Of a stretch of DNA of 5,363 nucleotides, positions 1 through 5,363 are shown in pieces; position 1 is the stretch's first letter; each line of letters begins with the position of its first letter. The DNA comes from Fidelibacterota bacterium UBA2980 (lineage in GTDB: Bacteria > Fidelibacterota > Marinisomatia > Marinisomatales > Marinisomataceae): positions 7,065-12,427 of the forward strand of contig DEAO01000041.1 in assembly GCA_002348725.1 (NCBI GenBank), given 5' to 3'. A program made the position numbers and the translations under genes. Under the pieces are notes generated by a model. That model was not told where the DNA came from and made no database searches. It saw only the letters and a program-made list of their open reading frames with translations.

Positions 1-197
1 CTGCTAATATGAGCACCTATTAGAAAAATTTTATTATCTTTTATAGTTACAAAACTATCTTTGAGATTAAGTTTTTTTTCACGCAAACTTTTAACTTCGC
101 TACCCAAAAGAACCATGCCAGCTTCATAGCGATCAATGATTGTATAGCTGTGAAATGCTTTCCGATTATTGCTAATTATTTCAATATTTTTATCCAT
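1..197 (-). CDS. smpB: SsrA-binding protein SmpB, N-terminal part (cut by window edge)
   Basis: SmpB binds tmRNA (SsrA) and delivers it to stalled ribosomes for trans-translation; it is cytoplasmic. Reading from the ATG at 197-195 gives 65 complete codons that run off the left edge. The translation follows the SmpB family closely: residues NRKAFHSYTI near position 11, then YEAGMVLLGSEVKSLRE (about 24-40), then LNLKDSFVTIKD (about 43-54) and IFLIGAHIS. The GSEVKSLR block and the LKDS block are family hallmarks of the SmpB beta-barrel that contacts tmRNA. The protein starts almost directly with the conserved core, as in short SmpB versions. No Shine-Dalgarno is visible; an A-rich stretch precedes the ATG. 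The C-terminal tail is outside the window. I recognised the family by eye and am confident in it. Confidence 0.93.
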   Translation of the reverse strand, partial: MDKNIEIISNNRKAFHSYTIIDRYEAGMVLLGSEVKSLREKKLNLKDSFVTIKDNKIFLIGAHIS

Positions 198-344
198 AAA
201 AAAAAGTTATGTTATTTTTAAATAATTCCTTTAAATTCAAATAATAATAAATATATAGAGTTTTCAACATTATGTGTAAAATAATTGTGTGTTAATCTAT
301 ATAGTCTTATCTTATAGTAGAAAACTTAATAAGAAATTATAAAT
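198..344. other. Divergent intergenic region between smpB and the integrase fragment
   Basis: This 147-base, very AT-rich gap lies between the 5' ends of two divergent genes, so promoters for both must sit here or upstream. I see TTGTGT at 285-290 and TATAGT at 313-318, but their spacing of 22 bases is too long for a standard sigma-70 promoter. No convincing promoter, operator, terminator or RNA gene can be defined. I found no copy of the tRNA-Gly 3' end here that would mark an attachment-site duplicate. Confidence 0.5.
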
Positions 345-833
345 ATGAGTAGTATTTACAAAAGAAAAAGGAATGGAAAAAATGATGGGTATATTATGTA
401 TTCAACATATGCATATGATCCATTAAGAAACAAGAAAAGATATTTTAATATAACTCTAGGAAAGTTGGGCCCTACCCTGACATGGAATGACTGTATAAAA
501 AAACAAAAAGAACTCGATAAAGTCTTTGATATTAAAAAAGGCGGCAAAGAGAATATCTCTCTCAATAAAGCAATAGAAATATACTTGGAATACAAAAAAA
601 TCTACTTTAAGACAAAACCTCCTAAACCTTCGACGATAAAATTAATTTCCTACCACCTTAAAACATTTAAAGATATTATTATCTCTCGTTATGGACAAGG
701 AATCATGATTAAACATATCGACATGAAAATACTCGTATCTTATTTTGCTATTAGAGATAGAGAGTTAAAAGACAGTTCAATGGAAGTTCATACGAGAATT
801 ATAAGAAGTTTCTTCGATTGGGTAAAAAACTAA
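345..833 (+). pseudogene. Tyrosine recombinase (phage-type integrase) fragment: arm and core-binding domains only
   Basis: The 162-residue product resembles the front half of a tyrosine recombinase. Residues about 1-45 form a basic, aromatic-rich arm-type segment (SIYKRKRNGK, then NKKRYFNITLG). Residues about 70-162 match the SAM-like core-binding domain: a helix SLNKAIEIYLEY, KPSTIKLISYHLKTFK, and a final helix ending RIIRSFFDWVKN. The catalytic domain, with its R...H-x-x-R...Y residues, is absent; complete relatives usually have about 300-400 residues. The stop codon follows directly where the linker to the catalytic domain would begin, and the 3' end of tRNA-Gly starts 5 bases later, leaving no room for a frameshifted continuation. 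No strong ribosome-binding site precedes the ATG. It is most likely a broken remnant of an integrative element. A functional short DNA-binding protein is less likely but possible. Confidence 0.75.
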
Positions 834-838
834 TATTG

Positions 839-911
839 AGCGAGTGACGAGATTCGAACTCGCGACCCCAACCTTGGCAAGGTTGTGCTCTACCAGCTGA
901 GCTACACTCGC
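839..911 (-). tRNA. tRNA-Gly (anticodon GCC)
   Basis: The minus strand folds into a complete 73-base cloverleaf. The acceptor stem pairs GCGAGTG (911-905) with CACTCGC (846-840), and the discriminator base is U at 839, as is usual for bacterial tRNA-Gly. The D arm carries GCTCAGCTGGTAGAGC. The anticodon stem CAACC/GGTTG encloses the loop TTGCCAA with anticodon GCC. The T arm is GCGAG-TTCGAAT-CTCGT. The CCA end is not encoded. Its 3' end faces the integrase fragment, the usual geometry of a tRNA used as an integration site. It lies 53 bases after the end of the upstream minus-strand operon with no clear terminator between them, so co-transcription is possible. Confidence 0.97.
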
Positions 912-964
912 ATATGTCGTCGATAATAAAAAGAAAATTTCATTATTCAAAACGAAAATCTTAT

Positions 965-2068
965 TTAATGTTGGTGTTCGTCTTCGTGAAAAGTAAAATT
1001 AGCACCATGTGCTATTTTGTCGACGAAAGTAGCAACTTTTTTATCTTCAGGCATTGATTTGTACATAGGAATACTGGAAAATAGATTGCGATTATCATAC
1101 CCTTCCTGTAAAGAGTCCTTAATTTCATTAAATTCTGTGACATAATTTCCTATCAATTCTAACATACCTGGTTGATTAGCATAAATCTGTTTAAGCGTTT
1201 TTGACGGATCCTTGCGTTGATATTTATCTAAACGCTCCTTTATAACCAACATCCTATAAAATGACGGTGAAGCGTCATTTATGGCTGATTTAGGGTCTGT
1301 CAAAGATAAATCAACAATGCTTAAATGTTTTCCTTGAATTCCGCCTGCATAAATTAATGGACTATCCTGCTCTTGTACAGTCTTGGACTCAGTACGATAC
1401 TTAACACCGCTTAAAAATATATAATCTGCCCTAGGAAACGCTTTTGCTAAATCAATAGAATTTTCGTCGCTAATATCAATAAGAAGGACCAAAATATCTA
1501 CAGAATCAACAATTTGGTCAATATTCTTATTTCCCTCTGAAACAAAGTCTTTATTTACTACTGAACTATTGCTTGTTGCCTCACTTAATCCAATAATACC
1601 AAAATTCAGTCCTTTAGAGGATATAATATGATAAGGATCAAACAATAATTTTCCATTTTTATCATATAAATTTGCAGAAATAAACTTAATTGTTGTTCGA
1701 GAAGCGATATTTTTTAAGAAATCTACTCCTCCCTTGAAATCATTAGAACCAACATTTATTACATCATGGTCTAATAATTCCATAGTTTTCACTAAATTTT
1801 CTGCTTTATATTGCTTGTTTTTAAGAGAGAGCTTATCTGGATTAACCACATCGCTATCAAACAACATATTGCCTGCATCAAATATGATTGGATCCTTCCC
1901 TTTCATCATCGTGTTAATAAAGTGTGCTTTTCTAGCAACTCCTCCAAGAGGATTATTTGGACAACCACAATCATAATATTCAGCAAAAACATTCGAGGTA
2001 GAAACCATCGAAATTTCCGTTTGACCGACTAAAAAACTGCAGAAAAATATTAAAATAAATTTCTTCAT
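965..2068 (-). CDS. Exported UshA-like metallophosphatase-fold protein lacking the usual metal ligands, with CGCP motif
   Basis: This 367-residue protein starts with a signal peptide (MKKFILIFFCSFLVGQ). Residues about 17-255 follow the UshA/5'-nucleotidase metallophosphatase scaffold: PLGGVARKAHF (40-50), PIIFDAGNMLF (60-70), INVGSNDFKGGVDFL (104-118), FISANLYDKNGK (129-140), IIGLSE (158-163), ADYIFLSG (214-221) and YAGGIQGKHLSIVDL (240-254). The expected ligand motifs are altered: NDxHG is SNVFA, GD is GN67, GNHE is G107-SND, the SHLG histidine is D198, and GHTH is G221-VKY. Classical dimetal phosphatase activity is therefore doubtful. Instead it has CGCP (C34, C36) and a His/Glu-rich tail (HEDEHQH). 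The 5'-nucleotidase C-terminal domain is missing. I chose the ATG at 2068, which shares one base with the upstream TGA stop; a GTG at 2071 is possible. The name reflects the fold; the function is unknown to me. Confidence 0.72.
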   Translation of the reverse strand: MKKFILIFFCSFLVGQTEISMVSTSNVFAEYYDCGCPNNPLGGVARKAHFINTMMKGKDPIIFDAGNMLFDSDVVNPDKLSLKNKQYKAENLVKTMELLDHDVINVGSNDFKGGVDFLKNIASRTTIKFISANLYDKNGKLLFDPYHIISSKGLNFGIIGLSEATSNSSVVNKDFVSEGNKNIDQIVDSVDILVLLIDISDENSIDLAKAFPRADYIFLSGVKYRTESKTVQEQDSPLIYAGGIQGKHLSIVDLSLTDPKSAINDASPSFYRMLVIKERLDKYQRKDPSKTLKQIYANQPGMLELIGNYVTEFNEIKDSLQEGYDNRNLFSSIPMYKSMPEDKKVATFVDKIAHGANFTFHEDEHQH

Positions 2069-2580
2069 CACTTTAATTTAGCTTTTTTACGCTTCATGAA
2101 CAATGGTAATAGAAACATATATATACCTGAAATAGACATAAAAATTAACAATATTGCTGTGGGCAAAAACCATCCAAATTTAACATAATCAGTAAAAAAA
2201 GAGCCATCATGAATAGATTCAATTATGTCAGATCTCCTATATTCTACTGAAAGTATTTCCTTTGTTTGGTTATCAATCTGGATTTCCCACTGATTATTTG
2301 ATCGGATTTTTGATATTCCCTTCTCTGGACGAACATCTATTCTATCAATATCCTCCCAAGAATTAATTCCAGCTTCTGGTACAGATTTGGCAGCTTCCAA
2401 CATTTCTTGAAATTCTATTGATGGAACATTGCTCACTCCTTGTTGAATAGGAGGTTGAACCCAGTCAGACTGTTTTTTAAGCTGTAAAAGTATTCCCGTC
2501 GAGAAAATAATTAAAATAGGGATAAAAATAAAAGGAGATATCCAATAATGAATTTTGCGTAGCTGTTTATTTAATTTCAA
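2068..2580 (-). CDS. PepSY-domain membrane protein with two transmembrane helices
   Basis: This 170-residue inner-membrane protein has the layout of small PepSY-associated TM proteins. It has a basic N-terminus with RKIHYWIS, a first membrane helix at about 14-34 (PFIFIPILIIFSTGILLQL), a periplasmic PepSY-like stretch at about 75-125 (IDRIDVRPEKGI, WEIQIDNQTKEILSVE, IIESIHDGSFF), a second helix at about 136-158 (GWFLPTAILLIFMSISGIY) and a lysine-rich cytosolic tail. Related proteins accompany iron-uptake reductases or act as putative assembly or inhibitory partners of exported proteins; the role here is unknown. H11 and H124 could be cofactor ligands, but this is speculation. The only usable start is TTG at 2580-2578: a stop lies 5 codons upstream and the next methionine is residue 60. 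AGAAG at 2590-2594 with a 9-base spacer supports it. It lies 18 bases after the isomerase gene and overlaps the next gene by one base. Confidence 0.8.
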   Translation of the reverse strand: MKLNKQLRKIHYWISPFIFIPILIIFSTGILLQLKKQSDWVQPPIQQGVSNVPSIEFQEMLEAAKSVPEAGINSWEDIDRIDVRPEKGISKIRSNNQWEIQIDNQTKEILSVEYRRSDIIESIHDGSFFTDYVKFGWFLPTAILLIFMSISGIYMFLLPLFMKRKKAKLK

Positions 2581-2589
2581 TTTCGCGCA

Positions 2590-2594
2590 CTTCT
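2590..2594 (-). promoter_or_regulatory. Putative ribosome-binding site for the TTG-started PepSY gene
   Basis: The minus strand reads AGAAG, followed by a 9-base spacer and then TTG. It is a weak Shine-Dalgarno match, but it is what supports the non-ATG start at 2580, because no ATG or GTG is available in frame between the upstream stop and the first membrane helix. Confidence 0.4.
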
Positions 2595-2598
2595 AAAA

Positions 2599-3198
2599 CT
2601 AGTTATCTAATACTTCGCTTTTTGTTGTAATACGAACTGTCATTTCAACTTTATCCAATGGATTATCATTTTGATCTCTTTCAACATTCACAATTGAATC
2701 AATCACATCTAACCCATCAATTACTTTCCCAAAAACGGTGTAATTATTATCGAGAAAATTTGCATTATCGTGACAAACAAAAAACTGGCTAGAGGCGCTG
2801 TTAGGATCGTTGGTACGTGCCATCGATAAAATACCTTTTACATGTGGAATTTCGTTGAATTCTTGAGGGATTAACCATGTATTTGAATCATTTTCATCTC
2901 CAATACCAAAAAACTTGCCAGCTCTGCCACCAGTGCCATGTGTTAATCTATCGTCATTTTTTGAGTTTGGATCTCCTCCCTGAATCACAAAGCCCGGGAT
3001 AACACGATGAAATGTAGTTCCATCAAAATATCCTTCATTTGCTAAAATAGTAAAACTTTCGACATGCATTGGAGCCACATCTGGATAAAATTCTACCACC
3101 ATATCTCCAAATTTTGTTGAAATTACTGCAACATTCTCTTCTTTTGCGCAACTCATAAATACACTCCCCAATATTAAAAAAGCGATTATTTTTTTCAT
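2599..3198 (-). CDS. Cyclophilin-type peptidyl-prolyl cis-trans isomerase, predicted lipoprotein
   Basis: The enzyme isomerises X-Pro peptide bonds and assists folding, here presumably in the cell envelope. The 199-residue product begins with a lipoprotein-type signal (MKKIIAFLILGSVFMSC) with C17 as the candidate lipidated residue; the lipobox is imperfect (F-M-S-C). The cyclophilin domain spans about 24-192. It shows FHRVIPGFVIQGGDP (63-77) with the catalytic arginine R65, F70 and Q73, then SMARTNDPNSASSQFF (125-140) with M126, A127, Q138 and F140, and YTVFGKVIDGLDVID (153-167). The positions equivalent to human CypA W121 and H126 are F148 and Y153, a change common in bacterial cyclophilins that mainly affects cyclosporin binding. 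The ATG overlaps the upstream TAA by one base (TAATG), which suggests translational coupling; GAAGA at 3206-3210 may be its ribosome-binding site. Family assignment is secure. Confidence 0.95.
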   Translation of the reverse strand: MKKIIAFLILGSVFMSCAKEENVAVISTKFGDMVVEFYPDVAPMHVESFTILANEGYFDGTTFHRVIPGFVIQGGDPNSKNDDRLTHGTGGRAGKFFGIGDENDSNTWLIPQEFNEIPHVKGILSMARTNDPNSASSQFFVCHDNANFLDNNYTVFGKVIDGLDVIDSIVNVERDQNDNPLDKVEMTVRITTKSEVLDN

Positions 3199-4352
3199 TA
3201 TTTAATCTTCAGACTAATAACAGGGTGTTTTCGAGGAGCAAAAATAGCATTCTGCACCTCAAAATTTAGATTAAACATCTCTAACTTCCCTTTTGTAATT
3301 ACCTGTAATTCTATACTGTCATTTGCTGGTATTTCTATCACGTCGCTGTTCGTGAAAAAATCAAATTTACTCTTATTTTTTAATATAAATCTTACATCAG
3401 AATGGTTTTTGATTGTTACAAACGCTAAATCTCGTTTATATGCTGATACATTGGTTTTGTATTCTAAAGAAATAACTTCCAAACTTGCATCAATCAATGG
3501 CAATAACCACTCTTTTCTGCCAATTAACGTATTTTCATGCCAAACAACAGTTTGTCTATTAAATAACGCTTCTCTTATTCCATTAGTGTTTTTTTCTTTT
3601 GCAAACACAAGCGTGACAGGGCGATGCCCTCCATTATTTACTTCATATTCCCAATCTATTATTCCATGAATATCAGAATTTCCCATAATTGTCAAATTGT
3701 AATCTAGTGCTATCTGAAGTGCATCTACTGATAACTTATTTCTATTAACAACCTCTATTCCATGAAGAAGCCCTTTTCTAATCAGTTCTTTGTGAATGCC
3801 CATAGGCTTCACCACGCCATATGGTTCCTGTTCTCTATAAGGATGGTTCCAAAATGTAAACGCATTTTGTTTGTTTGCTGCTTCAAATAATTCAGTTTCA
3901 TCCTCATTAAAAAGCTTATTGATATCTTCTACAAAAATAGCATTACAGTGCCCAAGCGGAACTTCTCTTGATAATTCAACCCCGTGTATTAAAATCAAAT
4001 CATTTTTAACATGGTCTCTCGCGATTTCAAAAGATCTATTTTTATCAGGATTTGGTATATCTTTGCTATGAAAATTTTTATTTGGATCTTTGTATAAATG
4101 ATCTGTAATCGCCAAGACATCTAATTGATCTCTATCTGCCTCTTCAACTCTAATTGTTGGCCATACATCTCCGTCGGAAAACGCTGTATGTGAATGAAAA
4201 TCAGATACTAGTGTAAAATGATTATCAATATCAGGGAAAATAATTGCCCTATCAGAAGATAGTTGCTGTGCATTTAACAGTGCACAGCAACTAATAATCA
4301 AGAGTAATATATTTTTCTTATTCAATGTCTCTTTGAAATTGTTCAACGCCAT
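3198..4352 (-). CDS. Secreted PHP-domain phosphodiesterase, Sb-PDE-like
   Basis: This 384-residue protein has a signal peptide (hydrophobic NILLLIISCCALLNAQ at about 14-29) and a PHP phosphoesterase domain. Metal-site motifs are intact: DFHSHTAFSDGD with H53, H55 and D60; TDH with D84 and H85; GVELSR with E126; GHCNAIF with H135; FWNHPY with H170; GNSDIHG with D227 and H229. The run of motifs, including HGIEVVN and HRPVTLVFAKE, is what I recall for the Sb-PDE family of PHP phosphodiesterases, which hydrolyse phosphate diesters; the native substrate is unknown. Residues after about 280 form a beta-rich C-terminal extension. I chose ATG 4352 because GAAGG lies 8 bases upstream; it overlaps the lipoprotein gene by 35 bases. 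TTG at 4367 or TTG at 4325 (giving MNKKNILLL...) are alternatives. The signal-peptide codons contain a perfect inverted repeat. Confidence 0.85.
   Translation of the reverse strand: MALNNFKETLNKKNILLLIISCCALLNAQQLSSDRAIIFPDIDNHFTLVSDFHSHTAFSDGDVWPTIRVEEADRDQLDVLAITDHLYKDPNKNFHSKDIPNPDKNRSFEIARDHVKNDLILIHGVELSREVPLGHCNAIFVEDINKLFNEDETELFEAANKQNAFTFWNHPYREQEPYGVVKPMGIHKELIRKGLLHGIEVVNRNKLSVDALQIALDYNLTIMGNSDIHGIIDWEYEVNNGGHRPVTLVFAKEKNTNGIREALFNRQTVVWHENTLIGRKEWLLPLIDASLEVISLEYKTNVSAYKRDLAFVTIKNHSDVRFILKNKSKFDFFTNSDVIEIPANDSIELQVITKGKLEMFNLNFEVQNAIFAPRKHPVISLKIK
4260..4293 (-). repeat. Perfect 13-bp inverted repeat (possible intra-operon RNA hairpin)
   Basis: Arms 4260-4272 (TAGTTGCTGTGCA) and 4281-4293 (TGCACAGCAACTA) are exact reverse complements around an 8-base loop. 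On the transcript the hairpin would begin 24 bases after the stop codon of the lipoprotein gene and about 60 bases into the PHP gene, over codons 20-31 of its signal peptide. No U-tract follows, so it is not a standard intrinsic terminator. It could act as an RNA processing or stability element, or modulate translation of the PHP gene. Confidence 0.75.
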
Positions 4353-5253
4353 TAATTTTACCTTCAAGGTTAAAATAGAATAATTCTACTAATTCCTTTT
4401 CCCATACTGTGCCGTCTTTATTTACTCTTTTCTCTCTAGAGTAAACAGTAACACCAGATTGTGGATCGGTATCATATATTTTAAGCGGAGTCATTGAAAA
4501 TGGAGTCCATTCTACAGATGAAAGATTATCAAAAACAGATTTCAAATCTTCACTTTTCATTTCAGACGTTCCACCAACTGCTTGTCTGAAAGTCCATTCG
4601 TCTGCAAAATAACCTGCAACAGCTTCTCCATCCATATTATTGTAGTCAGCAAATAGTTTTTCTAAGGTTTCTACTTCTCCTCTGTTTGAGAAAACAAGAG
4701 GTCTTCCTGCATATTCACTCTCACCTCTTCCAAAGAATTTTCCACCTTGAGGTAAACCAAACTCATTATCTGCTCTTTGACTTCTCCATTGAGAAAAACC
4801 GCTAATTTTACCGTCATCATTTACAGGAAATACTTCCATAAGATCTACGGTTTGTTTTGATCCATTTTTCCAAACTCTATCTTCAACAGACCAAACAAGC
4901 ACTAAATCTTGATCATCTCCTTGCAATCTGACAGGTATAACTGCCCAAGGTTTCATATCAAGACTTTCCATAGATTCATGCCATTCCTTAAGAAAATCAA
5001 TATTCTCATTCATTTCATCTGTGTAAAAAGATAATTCCTTTTCTGTATCTTTTTCATTATAAGCCGCTACAGCTTGCATAACAATATCTACTGACTCATC
5101 GCTACCAAGAACATATGGGTTTCCAGTGAGTTCATTATCGTCGCCACCCATAAATTTCCCAGCAGACTCTACGCCTTCGTAATTCACTGTTTCAGTACAT
5201 GATATAACCATCAATACTGCAAACATTGTTGATAATATTAGTTTTTTATTCAT
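4318..5253 (-). CDS. Lipoprotein with two tandem NTF2/SnoaL-like repeats
   Basis: This 311-residue product starts with a clear lipoprotein signal (MNKKLILSTMFAVLMVISC, lipobox V-I-S-C19). The rest is two homologous units of about 130 residues, at about 31-158 and 170-307. They align as AGKFMGGDDNELTGNPYVLG with GGKFFGRGESEYAGRPLVFS, VAAYNEKDTEKELSFYTDEM with FADYNNMDGEAVAGYFADEW, and VNDDGKISGFSQWRSQ with FNLEGKINGVEQFQRD. The alternating helices and strands and the 'aYn..D.e....yfaDe' pattern suggest SnoaL/NTF2-like cone folds, which often bind small hydrophobic ligands or act as scaffolds; no catalytic residues can be assigned. I chose ATG 5253 over an in-frame upstream start at 5295 because AAAGGAG lies 9 bases before it and the signal peptide then begins normally. 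It is the first gene of the operon; I see no convincing promoter in the 91 bases before it. The precise function is unknown. Confidence 0.8.
   Translation of the reverse strand: MNKKLILSTMFAVLMVISCTETVNYEGVESAGKFMGGDDNELTGNPYVLGSDESVDIVMQAVAAYNEKDTEKELSFYTDEMNENIDFLKEWHESMESLDMKPWAVIPVRLQGDDQDLVLVWSVEDRVWKNGSKQTVDLMEVFPVNDDGKISGFSQWRSQRADNEFGLPQGGKFFGRGESEYAGRPLVFSNRGEVETLEKLFADYNNMDGEAVAGYFADEWTFRQAVGGTSEMKSEDLKSVFDNLSSVEWTPFSMTPLKIYDTDPQSGVTVYSREKRVNKDGTVWEKELVELFYFNLEGKINGVEQFQRDIE
4361..4365 (-). promoter_or_regulatory. Putative ribosome-binding site for the PHP phosphodiesterase gene
   Basis: The minus strand reads GAAGG, 8 bases before ATG 4352, inside the coding sequence of the upstream lipoprotein gene. 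It favours the ATG start over the TTG starts at 4367 and 4325. Confidence 0.45.
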
Positions 5254-5262
5254 CTCTAATAT

Positions 5263-5269
5263 CTCCTTT
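5263..5269 (-). promoter_or_regulatory. Strong ribosome-binding site of the first operon gene
   Basis: The minus strand reads AAAGGAG followed by 9 bases and ATG 5253. It is the best Shine-Dalgarno sequence in the window and decides the lipoprotein start, excluding the 14-residue N-terminal extension from 5295. Confidence 0.8.
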
Positions 5270-5344
5270 CCCCTTTTTTTGTTAAAAGTTATCATGGATT
5301 TTAATTAAAAAATGTTAGGATTGCACTAGGTAATATAAGAAAAG

Positions 5345-5363
5345 TGGAGCCGATCGGGATCGA
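5345..5363 (-). tRNA. tRNA 3' end, probably tRNA-Ala (cut by window edge)
   Basis: The last 19 bases on the minus strand read TCGATCCCGATCGGCTCCA. This fits the end of the T loop, the 3' side of the T stem (CCGAT), the 3' side of the acceptor stem (CGGCTCC) and discriminator A at 5345, without an encoded CCA. A U at position 70 of the acceptor stem would make the G3:U70 pair that marks tRNA-Ala, provided the 5' side, outside the window, reads GGGGCCG. The anticodon is not visible, so the amino acid is an inference. Confidence 0.72.

Noticed and set aside
406..417. A 12-base palindrome CATATGCATATG within the integrase fragment.
   Set aside because: Built from alternating AT-rich steps within coding sequence; no second copy or context suggests a binding site.
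923..946. A 9-bp hairpin (ATAATAAAA / TTTCATTAT) between the UshA-like gene and tRNA-Gly, as a terminator.
   Set aside because: The stem is nearly all A-T with one G-U pair in the minus-strand RNA and is not followed by a U-tract; such pairing is expected by chance in AT-rich DNA.
1259..1280. An 8-bp inverted repeat (AAATGACG / CGTCATTT) inside the UshA-like gene.
   Set aside because: It is short, lies in the middle of a coding region and has no positional link to a gene boundary.
1734..2032. Plus-strand open frames opposite the UshA-like gene.
   Set aside because: They are antisense to a well-supported exported protein, show no recognisable domain and have no ribosome-binding site.
3614..3630. 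Short GC-rich inverted repeat AGGGC-GAT-GCCCT in the PHP gene.
   Set aside because: Only 5 bp with a 3-base loop, inside conserved coding sequence (the HRPVTLVFAKE region); explained by codon content.
3352..4071. Plus-strand open frames opposite the PHP gene.
   Set aside because: Shadows of the phosphodiesterase, whose metal-site motifs are intact on the minus strand.
1..5363. CRISPR arrays, insertion-sequence ends, long direct DNA repeats or riboswitches.
   Set aside because: None was seen on reading both strands; the only repeats of note are the inverted repeat at 4260-4293 and the protein-level duplication in the lipoprotein.

Overview
The window is AT-rich and gene-dense. It looks like a bacterial chromosome segment, probably from the FCB supergroup (Bacteroidota and relatives, possibly a marine Marinimicrobia-type organism). 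This rests on the style of the proteins: short 'MSC/ISC' lipoprotein signals, a PHP phosphodiesterase of a type common in Bacteroidota, and a PepSY membrane protein. Some genes have recognisable Shine-Dalgarno sequences, which is less typical of Bacteroidota proper. The taxonomic assignment is an inference and was not tested by a search.

Left part (1-911): the N-terminal 65 codons of smpB (tmRNA-binding protein) run off the left edge on the minus strand. A 147-base AT-rich gap separates it from a plus-strand gene that encodes only the arm and core-binding half of a tyrosine recombinase. That gene stops 5 bases before the 3' end of a complete minus-strand tRNA-Gly(GCC). This looks like the remains of an integrative element at a tRNA attachment site.

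Right part (965-5363): five minus-strand genes are packed almost without gaps and form a probable operon. In transcription order they are: a lipoprotein made of two tandem NTF2/SnoaL-like repeats; a secreted PHP-family phosphodiesterase resembling Sb-PDE; a cyclophilin-type peptidyl-prolyl isomerase lipoprotein; a two-helix PepSY membrane protein; and an exported UshA-like protein that keeps the scaffold motifs of metallophosphatases but has lost the usual metal ligands and carries a CGCP motif. All five products are predicted to be exported or membrane-bound. The first 19 bases of the minus strand at the right edge are the 3' end of another tRNA, most likely tRNA-Ala, so the operon lies between two tRNA genes on the same strand.

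Together the five genes suggest an envelope-located module that may handle phosphodiester or organophosphate substrates, with a folding helper and a membrane partner; this is inference from context. The strongest unexplained sequence signal is a perfect 13-bp inverted repeat inside the signal-peptide codons of the PHP gene, just past the stop codon of the first gene. It could form an intra-operon RNA hairpin.
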